From contig JAHDWL010000003.1 in the NCBI GenBank assembly GCA_023384355.1, forward strand, positions 62,001 through 126,000: a DNA stretch of 64,000 bases. Direction: 5' to 3'. The notes below the pieces were generated by a model. That model worked only from the letters and a program-made list of their open reading frames with translations. It made no database searches and was not told where the DNA came from. The DNA is from Anaerolineae bacterium (GTDB taxonomy: Bacteria > Chloroflexota > Anaerolineae > Promineifilales > Promineifilaceae). Of this stretch, positions 1 through 8,891 are shown in pieces; within the stretch, counting starts at the first letter, position 1; each line of letters starts with the position of its first letter. The position numbers and the translations under genes were made by a program.

Positions 1-551
1 ACGCTGCGATAAGACTTGAGGCCGGTGTTATACCCCCGCCAGAACGGGGAACTCGTCGATAATGCCAACAGATGTGGAATAAAGTAGCGAGCCTGATTCA
101 TGGTGGCGATCATGATCTCGCGTGATTCGGGATCATCGCCAAAGCCGACGTGGACGTGCATCCCGAAGATCAGCAGTTGTCTGGCGACGCCCTGCATGTC
201 GTCAAGAAGTTCCTTGTACCGCGTACCCTCGGTGATAATCTGATCTTCCCATCGCGCGAACGGGTGGGTTGAGGCTGCAGCAATCGCCAATCCGTTCTCA
301 TCCGCCAGTTCAAGGACGTCACGGCGGAGCCGAACGATCTCCGATCGCGCTTCCTTGATGTTTTGGCAGATGTGGCTTCCTACCTCCACCTGGGATTGCA
401 TCAATTCCGGTTTCAAATCGAGCTTCTTGGGTCGAATCTGGTCCTGGGTCAGTAGCTCGCTGATGTAGGCGCGCAGATTCCGCGTTTCGGGGTCGATGAT
501 CTGGTATTCCTCTTCAATGCCGAGAGTCAGGGGTTGAGTTGGAACTGACAT
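1..551 (-). CDS. GCS2-family carboxylate-amine ligase (YbdK/EgtA-like), N-terminal part
   Basis: This gene runs off the left edge; 183 codons are visible. The reading frame opens with a [10 protein letters not shown] motif at residues 11-20, which is the signature of the glutamate-cysteine ligase 2 family. It later contains [10 protein letters not shown] and, at the edge, [13 protein letters not shown], both also typical. Family members ligate glutamate or a similar carboxylate to an amine such as cysteine using ATP, in the cytoplasm. The ATG at 549-551 is preceded on the minus strand by GGAGAAG about 8 bases upstream, and by an extended -10 promoter (632-640). The exact substrate cannot be told from the sequence; many YbdK-like proteins have only weak gamma-glutamylcysteine activity. 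Family assignment is firm, function moderate. Confidence 0.88.
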   Translation of the reverse strand, partial: MSVPTQPLTLGIEEEYQIIDPETRNLRAYISELLTQDQIRPKKLDLKPELMQSQVEVGSHICQNIKEARSEIVRLRRDVLELADENGLAIAAASTHPFARWEDQIITEGTRYKELLDDMQGVARQLLIFGMHVHVGFGDDPESREIMIATMNQARYFIPHLLALSTSSPFWRGYNTGLKSYRS

Positions 552-623
552 GATATTACTTCTCCACATCGCCGGCAGAGTAATTTATTTTCGACTCGGT
601 CAAACCAACGCCGGGGTCCTTCT

Positions 624-674
624 GGGCGGGGATTATAGCACGGTCAACAACCGCACAGGTATAAATCCCCGCCC
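624..674. repeat. Long inverted repeat enclosing a promoter
   Basis: GGGCGGGGATT at 624-634 is repeated as its exact reverse complement at 664-674. With one unpaired A the arms extend to 14 pairs, and an inner GGT/ACC pair further closes the centre. The structure sits between pepA and the ligase gene and contains the TATAAT of the minus-strand promoter. There is no T-run, so it does not look like a classical terminator. Confidence 0.75.
632..640 (-). promoter_or_regulatory. Extended -10 promoter for the GCS2-like gene
   Basis: On the minus strand the sequence reads TGCTATAAT, a perfect -10 with the TGn extension. No good -35 is present, as is usual for extended -10 promoters. The transcript would start about 75 bases before the ATG at 551. 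Confidence 0.55.
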
Positions 675-685
675 AATAATTCATG

Positions 686-2188
686 CTATTTAGATCTTTC
701 CATTCCTTGCAGGTAGGAAACGAGCAAGCGCACGCCAAAACCGGTTCCACCAGCCGGGGTATAATCTCCTGCCTTCTCTGACAAGGCCATCCCGGCGATG
801 TCCAGATGTGCCCACGGGTAGTTGGTGAACTCGCGCAGGAAGGTGGCCGACGTGCCCACGCCACCGAAGCGGCCGCCGCTGTTCTTCATATCGGCCACAT
901 CGGAGTTGATCGACCGGCGATAATCATCATAGAGAGGCAGTTGCCATATGCGTTCGGACGTTGCCCCGGAAGCGGAGAGCAACCGATCTTTCAATGTGTC
1001 ATCGTTGCAGAACAACCCCGCCGCGACACCGCCGCCCAACGCGATCACACACGCCCCGGTCAGGGTCGCCAGATCGATAACTGCATCGGGTTTATAGGAT
1101 TCAGCATATACCAGCGCGTCCGCCAGCACCATCCGGCCTTCGGCGTCCGTGCTTATGATCTCAATCGTCTTGCCGTTTGACGCCTTGATGACATCGGCCG
1201 GGCGGTAGGCGTTGGCATCGGGCATATTCTCCGTGCACGGCGTGATGCCGATGACGCGCAGGGGTACATTGAGTCGCCCCACCGTCTCCATTGCGCCAAA
1301 CACGGCCGCCGCCCCACCCATGTCGGATTTCATGTCGCCCATTCGCTCGGACGGCTTGATGGAGATGCCGCCGGTGTCAAAGGTGATACCCTTGCCGACC
1401 AAAACCACCGTCGGTAAATCAGTCCGATCAGCGTTGTGCTCGAGGATGACAAATTTCGGCGGTTCGCCCGCGCCTTGCGCCACAGCCAGATAAGCCCCCA
1501 TGTGACGCTCAGCGGCCCATTCCCGGTCACCGATGATGACATTGAAGCCGTGATCCGAGGCGATCTTTTCGGCAGCAGCTGCCAGACGGGAGGGTGTCGC
1601 AACATTCGGCGGCATATTGACGAGATCGCGCGCCAAACTTACGCCCGCGGCAATCGCTACGGCGGTTGCCGCCCCGGCCGATATTGCCTCAATCCGCTCC
1701 CCGTCATACTCGACCAGGGTGAGCGTTTGGACATCATTCTGCGGTTCTTTTTTCTTGTCGGCGTCAAACCGGTAGGCAGCCAGCAGCGATCCTTCTACTG
1801 TGGCCTGGGCGGCGGCAGCGACATCCAGGCCACCGATGCCGGCGCCGTGAACGATGGACGCAACATTCCGGGCGTTCAGATCGCGAGCGCGCTTGATTGC
1901 GGCCGCCGCGGCTCGTCGCACCCCTTCCAGGTCGAACCCGTCAGCCTTACCCAACCCCACGACCACAACCCGACGCGCAGCGATCGCGCCACGAGGATAA
2001 ACTACCGTTATCTCCCCTGACTCGCCTTTGAAATCCCCACCGGCGATGAGGTCGGATATTGCACCACCCAGCGCCGCGTCAACTGCTCCGGTAGCTCCGC
2101 CCGGCACAGTGACCCCCTCAAACAGGTTGACAATAATTGTGTCAGACGTGGCATCAACAATATTTCCTTTCTCGATCTTGATATCCAT
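686..2188 (-). CDS. pepA: Leucyl aminopeptidase (M17)
   Basis: Cytoplasmic M17 aminopeptidase that removes N-terminal residues from peptides; family members use two divalent metals and act as hexamers. Counting from the first of two adjacent ATGs, the metal ligands are visible as K267, D272, D290, D349 and E351, with catalytic K279 and R353, each three residues earlier than in E. coli PepA. The signature STDAEGRMVLADAL is intact. The N-terminal macro-like domain fills roughly residues 1-160. Length (about 500) is normal. Two ATGs stand in tandem (2191 and 2188); GGGAG is only 2 bases from the first and 5 from the second, so 2188 is preferred. A TTGAAT-N18-TATCAT promoter lies just upstream. 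Confidence 0.96.
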   Translation of the reverse strand: MDIKIEKGNIVDATSDTIIVNLFEGVTVPGGATGAVDAALGGAISDLIAGGDFKGESGEITVVYPRGAIAARRVVVVGLGKADGFDLEGVRRAAAAAIKRARDLNARNVASIVHGAGIGGLDVAAAAQATVEGSLLAAYRFDADKKKEPQNDVQTLTLVEYDGERIEAISAGAATAVAIAAGVSLARDLVNMPPNVATPSRLAAAAEKIASDHGFNVIIGDREWAAERHMGAYLAVAQGAGEPPKFVILEHNADRTDLPTVVLVGKGITFDTGGISIKPSERMGDMKSDMGGAAAVFGAMETVGRLNVPLRVIGITPCTENMPDANAYRPADVIKASNGKTIEIISTDAEGRMVLADALVYAESYKPDAVIDLATLTGACVIALGGGVAAGLFCNDDTLKDRLLSASGATSERIWQLPLYDDYRRSINSDVADMKNSGGRFGGVGTSATFLREFTNYPWAHLDIAGMALSEKAGDYTPAGGTGFGVRLLVSYLQGMERSK

Positions 2189-2213
2189 CATTTCTCCCTA
2201 TCAGAGCCAGGCA

Positions 2214-2243
2214 TGATATGGCTCAAGTTTGATCAAATTCAAT
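2214..2243 (-). promoter_or_regulatory. Putative pepA promoter
   Basis: Minus strand: TTGAAT (2238-2243), 18-base spacer, TATCAT (2214-2219). It lies directly upstream of the pepA ribosome binding site, leaving a leader of about 20 bases. Confidence 0.5.
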
Positions 2244-2316
2244 TTTCCCATCGATCTCCATACTCGCCAATCGACCGATGCGTGAGATATCCTCACCCTC
2301 GTATCAGCTGTATATA

Positions 2317-2332
2317 CGAATATGCGAATATG
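2317..2332. repeat. Tandem 8-bp repeat next to a -35 box
   Basis: CGAATATG occurs twice in direct tandem (2317-2324 and 2325-2332) and abuts the TTGACA at 2333. It could be a regulator site for ald, but no known motif is recognised. Confidence 0.4.
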
Positions 2333-2382
2333 TTGACAAATAGCCGGTCAATTTAGGATGCAAAAGATATTTTGGGTACAAT
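2333..2382 (+). promoter_or_regulatory. Possible ald promoter elements
   Basis: A consensus TTGACA (2333-2338) is followed after 15 bases by TAGGAT (2354-2359), a short spacer. A TACAAT at 2377-2382 is an alternative -10 without a good -35. Which is used cannot be decided here. Confidence 0.35.
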
Positions 2383-2417
2383 ACGAATTCCCACAGAATT
2401 CCATCAAGGAGTATCCC

Positions 2418-3521
2418 ATGATTATCGGTGTACCAAAGGAAATCAAAAATAACGAATACCGCGTGGCCATGACACCTGCCGGCGTGCAACAATTGGTTGA
2501 GCAGGGCCACACAGTGCTTGTCGAGGCTTCGGCCGGTGATGGAAGTCGCTTCCTGGACGATCATTACACACGGATTGGTGCCAAAATCGTGCCTACCGCG
2601 GCCGATGCGTGGTCCGCGGAAATGGTCGTCAAGGTCAAGGAGCCGATTGCCGTCGAGTACCAGTTCTTGCGATCAGACCTGGTTCTGTTCACCTATCTCC
2701 ATCTGGCGGCCGAGGAAAAGCTGACCCACGCCATGGTCGATTCCGGCGTGACAGGCATCGCCTATGAAACTGTTGAAGCCCCCGACGGCAGCCTGCCGCT
2801 CCTGACGCCCATGAGCGAGGTTGCGGGCCGCATGTCGATCCAGGTCGGCGCGCATTTTCTGGAGCGTTCTCATCTGGGTCGCGGTATTTTGATGGGCGGT
2901 GTGGCCGGCGTGCCGGGTGCGAACGTGGTCATTATCGGCGGCGGTGTCGTGGGCACTAACGCAGCCCAAATCGCTCTGGGCATGGAGGCCAACGTCACAA
3001 TCCTCGACACGAACCTCGATCGTCTCAGATTTCTTGAACATGTCCTCCACGGACGGCTGACGACGGTAGCCTCAAACTCGTACAATATCGCCGAGGCGGT
3101 TCGCAACGCCGATCTCGTCGTCGGCGGCGTGCTAATCAAGGGTGCTCGCGCTCCTCGTCTGGTGACCCGGGAAATGGTCTCGACCATGAACCTCGGGAGC
3201 GTCATCGTCGATGTCGCCGTCGACCAGGGCGGATGTGTCGAGACGATCCACGTCACAACCCACTCCGATCCGGTCTACGTGGTCGACGGCGTGGTTCACT
3301 ACGGGGTGGCCAACATGCCGGGAGCTGTTCCGCGCACCAGTACCCTCGCACTGAGCAACGCTACACTGCCCTACGTCCGCCGTCTGGCGCGCAACGGCGC
3401 TGAGGCATCGATGGCCGAGGACCCCGGACTGGCCAAGGGTCTCAACACATACCAGGGGAAAGTTACTTATCAGGCCGTGGCCGAGGCTTTCGGCCTGGAA
3501 TACAGCGCATACGAGGCCTGA
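2418..3521 (+). CDS. ald: Alanine dehydrogenase
   Basis: NAD-dependent oxidative deamination of L-alanine to pyruvate and ammonium (or the reverse), in the cytoplasm. The 367-residue product has the normal family length. R15, K74 and H95 match the substrate-binding and catalytic residues of the family, and the Rossmann loop [19 protein letters not shown] is intact. The start at 2418 ([10 protein letters not shown]) is chosen because it matches the family N-terminus and has AAGGAG 8 bases upstream; an in-frame ATG at 2358 would add 20 residues unlike the family. It is a single-gene unit, divergent from pepA and closed by a hairpin at 3536-3564. Confidence 0.96.
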   Translation: MIIGVPKEIKNNEYRVAMTPAGVQQLVEQGHTVLVEASAGDGSRFLDDHYTRIGAKIVPTAADAWSAEMVVKVKEPIAVEYQFLRSDLVLFTYLHLAAEEKLTHAMVDSGVTGIAYETVEAPDGSLPLLTPMSEVAGRMSIQVGAHFLERSHLGRGILMGGVAGVPGANVVIIGGGVVGTNAAQIALGMEANVTILDTNLDRLRFLEHVLHGRLTTVASNSYNIAEAVRNADLVVGGVLIKGARAPRLVTREMVSTMNLGSVIVDVAVDQGGCVETIHVTTHSDPVYVVDGVVHYGVANMPGAVPRTSTLALSNATLPYVRRLARNGAEASMAEDPGLAKGLNTYQGKVTYQAVAEAFGLEYSAYEA

Positions 3522-3535
3522 ACATCGAATCGATC

Positions 3536-3564
3536 GGCCGCTTCAGAGGTTTGCCGAAGCGGCC
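3536..3564 (+). terminator. Terminator-like hairpin after ald
   Basis: A perfect 9-bp stem GGCCGCTTC / GAAGCGGCC encloses an 11-base loop. The T-run after it is weak, so termination could be inefficient or need a factor. Confidence 0.5.
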
Positions 3565-3716
3565 ATAATCCTTTGTAATCAATTCGACCAAATCTTGTCG
3601 TCAGTAACTCCAATCATGCTCCTCAGGTGAAACCGGCGTCGCCAATTTGTTCGATGACAGGATACCGATTTACGTTTGCGTGACGATTTATTGGACATAA
3701 AACCCGTTTAAGCATT

Positions 3717-5912
3717 GTGGATCTTCTTGCAATCACCGCTCAACTATCCGTCGTAAACGGGACAATCCTCGATGAGGGACCGGTCTCCGGCCTCCTTGCC
3801 CAACCCGCGCCACCAAAACCGGCCCGCGGCCGCGAACGCGATTTCCTGTTCATTCACCTCACCCTCTCTGGCCCATCGGACGAGACAGACGAGCTGAATC
3901 ATGAACTGGTTGACGATCTGACCAGACGTTTCTTCGCCGCATCCGGAAGTGTCACATCCGCCCTGCGTCGCGCTGTCATCGAGACGAATGACCAGTTGCT
4001 ACGCCACAACATATCAGTCAAGACGCCGCGAGAAGGCGCGCTTAGTTGCGCGGTTCTGCATAACGACGAGCTATACACGCTCCAGGTCGGCGAAGGGCTA
4101 ACATTTTTAGGCCACAACTTCGGCGTGGAGCGAATGCCGGCCCGACTACCGCAGCAAATAACGCCGTTGGGGCGTACCGCCGGAATCGACATACGGTTCG
4201 CCTACCACCGGCTGCAGCCCGGCGATATGATGTTGATGTGCGAGCCGCGGTTAACTCGATTGACGGGGGATGAGCTTGCGCCGGTCCTGGTCGATACTGA
4301 AATCGAGAGTGGGCTGGAATCGTTAATAACGATATTGGCCACAGATTCCGCCCGTCTCCTGCTGGTTGAATTCGCGGACGAACTGCCCTCCACCCTGCCA
4401 CTCACCTTTCAACACAGCAAGCAATCCGCCCCCAAGCCGGCTACGACGAAACCCCCGTCGGGCCAGGCAAAAAACAAAAGTGAGCCAGCCGGGCAGAAAA
4501 CCGCAAGTCCGGTTCCCTCGCGTCATGTTCCGGTAACCGGACAGCAGGTGGAAGGCATGACACCGCCGGAGACGGCAAATGATGGTCCCGCCGACTTCGA
4601 GACAAGCGCTCGCCGGGTCGCCTCAAGCTCGGCCAGAAGGCTGTCCCGCTTCACCGGCTGGCTGGCGGAGATCCTCACCCGATTAACGAAAAAGAGTGAC
4701 GATGAACCTGCCATCCATTGGGCCATCCCGGCAACTGTTGCCCTGATTGTTCCCTTGATAGTCGGCGCGATCATCACCAGTGTTTACCTGCAACGGGACA
4801 CTGTGGCCGAAGTTGCGGCGATAAAGCAGCAGATGATGGACGAGTTATCGGCGGCCGACAACGTGGCAGGGAACACCGGCGAGGCACAGTCGCATTACCT
4901 GAAAGTCATCGCACTGGCGGCCAAGGTCGAGGAGATGCGGCCTGAGGACCAGGAAGTTGCCAATATGAGGTCAGAAGCTTTTTCCGCACTCGACCAAATA
5001 GATGGCGTCAGCCGGTTGTCAGCTGTCAGCTATTTTAGTTACGCACCCGGCGCAAATCTGACACGGATCACCCTGCGCCGATCAGGGGGCGGCATCGCCG
5101 TGCTGGATCAGGTTCAGAATCGTGTTCTGTTCCATCAAACTGATGACACTTTTGAAGACCTTACCACGGAAGAGCCGATCACCATCGGCTTCGGCGGTCA
5201 GGTAGTCGGGGCAAATACGATCGGCCGGATATTCGACATCCTCTGGATGGCGGGGAGCGCGTCAGAAACACGCGACAGCATTGGAATGGTTGATACAAGC
5301 GGTGGATTATTTCATTTTTACCCCAATTTGGCTGATACCAGTGGCGTCATACTGGGTAACAGCAGCGCATGGATCAATCCGGTATCGATGGCGACCTATC
5401 TCGATCGGTTGTATGTTCTGGACAGCGGCGCAAAACAAATATGGAAATATTACACGTCCACCGGCTACACGCAGCTTGCGGGTGATGAGGCTATATCATT
5501 CAGCGACGAAGCTGATCTTGATCTGGCGGTTGACTTTGACTTGTATGCAGAGGACGGTAGCCTGATCGTTCTTTACGGCGATGGGCGCATTCGTTATTAC
5601 GATACGCGCTCCGGCCGTGTGCAATGGGACCAATCGACCCTGGCACAGAACGGGCTGGCAACTCCGCTCATCGCCCCCAGCAGGGTAAAGATTGTGGGAA
5701 CCGGTCTCAATGCCTCAATCTACGTCCTTGATCCGGGCAGCGGTCGCCTGGTCCAGTTGAGTCGGGGCGGTACGGTATTGACCCAATACCGCATCATGGA
5801 CGATGCAGGCAATGATATCCTGACCAGGGCATCGGATTTCGATGTGGTTGATTCACCCATGCGGGTTTTCGTTGTGGCGAACGAGAGAATTTATCTGGCG
5901 GAGCGAAACTAG
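3717..5912 (+). CDS. Membrane pseudo-PP2C protein with C-terminal propeller-like domain
   Basis: The 731-residue product has three parts. Residues 1-225 resemble a PP2C/SpoIIE phosphatase fold (GALSCAVLHNDELYTLQVGEG aligns with the strand carrying the family GD motif, and LQPGDMMLMCEP with the L..GD..LL.SDG motif), but the metal-binding aspartates are replaced (GE for GD, CEP for SDG). Residues 225-330 are a Pro/Lys/Ala-rich linker. One membrane helix spans about 335-355. The rest is an exported region with repeated short beta-rich units and a YVLDPGSGRLVQL-type repeat, suggesting a propeller. It is probably a catalytically dead binding or sensor protein. The start is GTG at 3717 with no clear Shine-Dalgarno sequence, so the exact N-terminus is uncertain. 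Confidence 0.7.
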   Translation: MDLLAITAQLSVVNGTILDEGPVSGLLAQPAPPKPARGRERDFLFIHLTLSGPSDETDELNHELVDDLTRRFFAASGSVTSALRRAVIETNDQLLRHNISVKTPREGALSCAVLHNDELYTLQVGEGLTFLGHNFGVERMPARLPQQITPLGRTAGIDIRFAYHRLQPGDMMLMCEPRLTRLTGDELAPVLVDTEIESGLESLITILATDSARLLLVEFADELPSTLPLTFQHSKQSAPKPATTKPPSGQAKNKSEPAGQKTASPVPSRHVPVTGQQVEGMTPPETANDGPADFETSARRVASSSARRLSRFTGWLAEILTRLTKKSDDEPAIHWAIPATVALIVPLIVGAIITSVYLQRDTVAEVAAIKQQMMDELSAADNVAGNTGEAQSHYLKVIALAAKVEEMRPEDQEVANMRSEAFSALDQIDGVSRLSAVSYFSYAPGANLTRITLRRSGGGIAVLDQVQNRVLFHQTDDTFEDLTTEEPITIGFGGQVVGANTIGRIFDILWMAGSASETRDSIGMVDTSGGLFHFYPNLADTSGVILGNSSAWINPVSMATYLDRLYVLDSGAKQIWKYYTSTGYTQLAGDEAISFSDEADLDLAVDFDLYAEDGSLIVLYGDGRIRYYDTRSGRVQWDQSTLAQNGLATPLIAPSRVKIVGTGLNASIYVLDPGSGRLVQLSRGGTVLTQYRIMDDAGNDILTRASDFDVVDSPMRVFVVANERIYLAERN

Positions 5913-5921
5913 ATCGGCAGT

Positions 5922-6707
5922 TTACCTGCCCGTGAATTGCGCGTCGCGCTTCTCAAGGAACGCGCTGATTCCCTCGCGATTGTCATGGCTGCGGGCGGCA
6001 ATCCCTTGTATGTGGGCTTCATATTCCAGCGCCTCGTCGAGTGTGGAATCCCAACTGCGATTCATCGCACGCTTTGTCAAGCCATAAGCCAACGTGGGGC
6101 CAACGGCAAACCGGCGCGCCCAGGCTGCGCTGATCTCCGGTAACTGATCGGTCGGAACCACCTGATTGACCATTCCCCACTCCAGCGCCTTGCCGGCCGG
6201 GACGCGATCGGCCGTAATCGCCATCTCATACGCCCGGGCATAGCCGATGAGCCGGGGTAAAAACCAGTTTATACCGCTGTCGGGGATGAGGCCAATACGG
6301 CTGAAGGCCAGCATGAACGACGCACTGTCAGCGGCAATGCGAATATCGGCCGCCAGGGCCACCCCACAGCCCGCACCGGCGGCGATGCCGTTGATCGCCC
6401 CGACGACAGGTTTTTCAAGCGACACCATCTGCCGTATGAGGCGGTGATAGCCGTGACGAAGGTGCTCCCCAATCGAGATGCCTTCGCCACGCTCCTGAAA
6501 GTCACCAAGGTCCTGACCCGAGGAAAACCCGCGCCCCGCGCCGGTGATCACCACGCAGCGCACGGCCGCATCCCGACCCGCGCTCTTGAAGGCGTCGGTT
6601 GTCTCGTCGATCATCAAATCGTTGAAAGCGTTGAGCTTACCGGGGCGATTCAGGGTGATAGTTCCTACCCCATCACCAACTTCATAAATGATCGTTTCGT
6701 AGGCCAA
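5922..6707 (-). CDS. Enoyl-CoA hydratase/isomerase family protein, PaaG-like
   Basis: A 261-residue crotonase-fold enzyme. The oxyanion-hole segments FSSGQDL (61-67) and NGIAAGAGCGVALAADI (106-122) are present. The two glutamates of true enoyl-CoA hydratase are missing; instead there is IGLIPDSG with Asp143, as in PaaG (1,2-epoxyphenylacetyl-CoA isomerase) and some enoyl-CoA isomerases. An isomerase acting on an acyl-CoA is therefore more likely than a hydratase, but no other paa genes are nearby. The start is TTG at 6707, supported by GGGAGGA six bases upstream and by the family N-terminus. It lies 26 bases after a small acidic-tail protein and is probably co-transcribed with it. Confidence 0.85.
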   Translation of the reverse strand: MAYETIIYEVGDGVGTITLNRPGKLNAFNDLMIDETTDAFKSAGRDAAVRCVVITGAGRGFSSGQDLGDFQERGEGISIGEHLRHGYHRLIRQMVSLEKPVVGAINGIAAGAGCGVALAADIRIAADSASFMLAFSRIGLIPDSGINWFLPRLIGYARAYEMAITADRVPAGKALEWGMVNQVVPTDQLPEISAAWARRFAVGPTLAYGLTKRAMNRSWDSTLDEALEYEAHIQGIAARSHDNREGISAFLEKRDAQFTGR

Positions 6708-6733
6708 GGTAAGTCCTCCCTGGGTTGACCAAA

Positions 6734-7108
6734 CTAAAACGGGATGTCGGGATCCATATCGTCGATGTCATCAGCATCATCGACTTCCTCAACATCATGC
6801 ATTTCCCAGGGCATCGTCACCCACAAAAGGAGCAATTCTCCCTCATCAATTTTAGTCAATCGCAACGCCACAACGTCAAGCTGTTGGCGCAAGCGCATAT
6901 CATCCGGATAGTCCAGTCGCACCGGCCGGCCTTCGCTCCAGGCGTGACGGCATCGCTCGACGATATCCTCACCGTTGCCCGTCCTCAACTGGCACAGGGC
7001 AACATCTGTCTCTCGCGGGCCTTCATAGATTGATTGAACCCAACCTTGTGGGTTGGGCATAAAGTCAGGCGTGGGGCCTTCGATGATCGTTATTAGTTCG
7101 GGTTCCAT
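6734..7108 (-). CDS. Small protein of unknown function with acidic tail
   Basis: A protein of 124 residues that I do not recognise. It begins MEPELITIIEGPTPDF and ends in a strongly acidic tail (EMHDVEEVDDADDIDDMDP), rich in Asp and Glu and probably disordered. The middle, about residues 35-95, is predicted to fold as alpha/beta with no membrane segment. An in-frame TTG at 7132 would add eight residues; ATG at 7108 is preferred but not proven. It lies upstream of the PaaG-like gene and downstream of a TTGCCA-N17-TAGACT promoter. The acidic tail could mediate protein or metal binding; that is only a guess. Confidence 0.65.
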   Translation of the reverse strand: MEPELITIIEGPTPDFMPNPQGWVQSIYEGPRETDVALCQLRTGNGEDIVERCRHAWSEGRPVRLDYPDDMRLRQQLDVVALRLTKIDEGELLLLWVTMPWEMHDVEEVDDADDIDDMDPDIPF

Positions 7109-7150
7109 GTGGGGTCTCAACCTGCTCGCCAAATTCTCTACCGCGAGTCA

Positions 7151-7179
7151 AGTCTACTGAGAATATGTTGCGATGGCAA
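7151..7179 (-). promoter_or_regulatory. Promoter for the small acidic protein / PaaG-like pair
   Basis: Minus strand: TTGCCA (7174-7179), 17-base spacer, TAGACT (7151-7156). It lies between folA and the acidic protein gene. Confidence 0.5.
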
Positions 7180-7196
7180 GTGAGGAATTGACAAAG

Positions 7197-7766
7197 TTAA
7201 TTTATTTCATCCTCGTGAACATGGTCTTTAATTTGTTCTACTGCGCCAGGATTATCGGCTGCGGATCGGGCAAGAATCAGCCATGTGAATGGGTACGCAT
7301 GCCGATCGTCGGCCGGATGCTCTTCGCGATATGTTTCCCGCCACGCGGCGACGTCGAAATCGGGGAAATAGACATCTCCCTCGACCGCGCCACGCACACG
7401 GGTTAAATAGAGCCGGTCGACAACGGGCATCAGCTCACGGAACAAAGCCGCCCCACCGACGACGATGATCTCCTCAACCTCTCCGGCCGCCCGCAACGCA
7501 GCATCAATCGAACCGACAACCACCGCGCCCGGAGCCTGATAATCAGGATTGCGAGTCACAACGATATTCAACCGTCCGGGCAGTGGGCGAAAACGAGCGG
7601 GCAAGGAATCATAGGTCTTGCGCCCCATGATGCAAGGTTTGCCCATTGTGTGATCGCGAAACCAGCGCATATCGTCAGGCAACCGCCAGGGCAGATCATT
7701 ATCCCGGCCGATCAGCCGGTTGTCATCCATCGCCACAACAAAGGCTATGCGCGGTCTCTTCATCAT
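7197..7766 (-). CDS. folA: Dihydrofolate reductase
   Basis: Reduces dihydrofolate to tetrahydrofolate with NADPH, restoring the folate oxidised by thymidylate synthase. The 189-residue product shows NRLIGRDNDLPWRLPDDM with the catalytic acid D32, the NADPH loop IMGRKTYDS, and the VGGAALFRE loop. The C-terminal 25 residues are longer than in short bacterial enzymes. Two ATGs are adjacent (7766 and 7763); AGAGGA is better placed for the second. The gene follows thyA after only six bases, and its ribosome binding site overlaps the thyA stop region, so the two are translated from one mRNA. Confidence 0.95.
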   Translation of the reverse strand: MMKRPRIAFVVAMDDNRLIGRDNDLPWRLPDDMRWFRDHTMGKPCIMGRKTYDSLPARFRPLPGRLNIVVTRNPDYQAPGAVVVGSIDAALRAAGEVEEIIVVGGAALFRELMPVVDRLYLTRVRGAVEGDVYFPDFDVAAWRETYREEHPADDRHAYPFTWLILARSAADNPGAVEQIKDHVHEDEIN

Positions 7767-7772
7767 CGTCCT

Positions 7773-8567
7773 CTACACGGCAATCGGCGCGGCGATACGG
7801 GGATGCGACTGGTAATCTCCCAACGTGAAATCTTCATACCGGAAATCGAAAATTGAGCGAACGGTCGGGTTCAGCGCCATGGTCGGGAGCGGAAACGGTT
7901 CCCGCGTGAGCTGCAAATTCACCTGTTCAAGATGGTTCAGGTACAGGTGGGCATCACCAAGCGTATGAACAAACTCCCCCGGCACCAGATCCGTCACCTG
8001 GGCTACCATCATGAGCAACAGGGCATAGGACGCGATATTGAACGGCACACCGAGGAAAATATCGGCGCTCCGCTGATACAACTGACAGGAAAGCCGGCCA
8101 TCGGCCACGTAAAACTGGAAGAGGCAATGACAAGGAGGCAAAGCCATCCGGTCAATCTCGCCGACATTCCAGGCGCTGACGATATGCCGGCGCGAATCGG
8201 GTTTGGATTTGATCTGCTCAACAACCTGAGCGATTTGATCGATCGTGTGACCGTCGGCCGCGGCCCACGAACGCCACTGGTGGCCGTAAACCGGTCCCAG
8301 TTCGCCCGTTTCGTCCGCCCATTCATCCCATATGGTCACGCCGTTTTCCTGGAGCGAGCGCACATTCGTCTCGCCGCGCAGGAACCACAACAGCTCGTGA
8401 ATTATTGAGCGCAAATGCACCTTCTTGGTTGTCACCAGAGGGAAGCCGTCAACCAGATCAAAGCGCATTTGATAGCCGAATACACTGATCGTCCCGACGC
8501 CGGTGCGATCCTCCTTGCGGGTTCCGTTTTCAAGGACATGGCGCATCAAATCGAGATATTGCTTCAT
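7773..8567 (-). CDS. thyA: Thymidylate synthase
   Basis: Methylates dUMP to dTMP with methylenetetrahydrofolate. The 264 residues equal the length of E. coli ThyA, and the catalytic cysteine lies at C146 in the [10 protein letters not shown] motif. The RTGVGT loop (21-26), [11 protein letters not shown], and the C-terminal PxIAAPIAV end are all present. The start ATG at 8567 has GGAGG eight bases upstream; the open frame continues to 8648 but the extra residues are unlike the family. First gene of a thyA-folA operon behind an extended -10 promoter. Confidence 0.97.
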   Translation of the reverse strand: MKQYLDLMRHVLENGTRKEDRTGVGTISVFGYQMRFDLVDGFPLVTTKKVHLRSIIHELLWFLRGETNVRSLQENGVTIWDEWADETGELGPVYGHQWRSWAAADGHTIDQIAQVVEQIKSKPDSRRHIVSAWNVGEIDRMALPPCHCLFQFYVADGRLSCQLYQRSADIFLGVPFNIASYALLLMMVAQVTDLVPGEFVHTLGDAHLYLNHLEQVNLQLTREPFPLPTMALNPTVRSIFDFRYEDFTLGDYQSHPRIAAPIAV

Positions 8568-8596
8568 GATCCGCCTCCATGTTCGAGGTTCGCCGG

Positions 8597-8605
8597 AGTA
8601 TAGCA
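8597..8605 (-). promoter_or_regulatory. Extended -10 promoter for thyA-folA
   Basis: Minus strand reads TGCTATACT: a TATACT -10 with TGn extension, about 30 bases before the thyA start. Confidence 0.55.
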
Positions 8606-8632
8606 TATGGCAAGCGGAGGGCGACAAGCCGG

Positions 8633-8661
8633 TTGTATAGCCGGGCATTGGCGGTTACAAT
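8633..8661 (+). promoter_or_regulatory. tRNA-Leu promoter
   Basis: TTGTAT (8633-8638), 17-base spacer, TACAAT (8656-8661). The mature tRNA begins 19 bases downstream. Confidence 0.5.
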
Positions 8662-8679
8662 AAGGTCCTGTGCGCCCCT

Positions 8680-8762
<83 letters not shown>

Positions 8763-8891
8763 CTCGATGATTGACAACCTGGATTACTATCGTGGATTTA
8801 TTGCCGGCTCGATTGTGATCGACATAACCGGCGGCAGTCGTCTGTGGACATTTGACGAGAGCAACTCGCGCTCTTCATTACCCCCAATAAT

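Noticed and set aside
1436-2020. 194-residue open frame opposite pepA
   Set aside because: Antisense shadow of pepA; low-complexity composition and no RBS.
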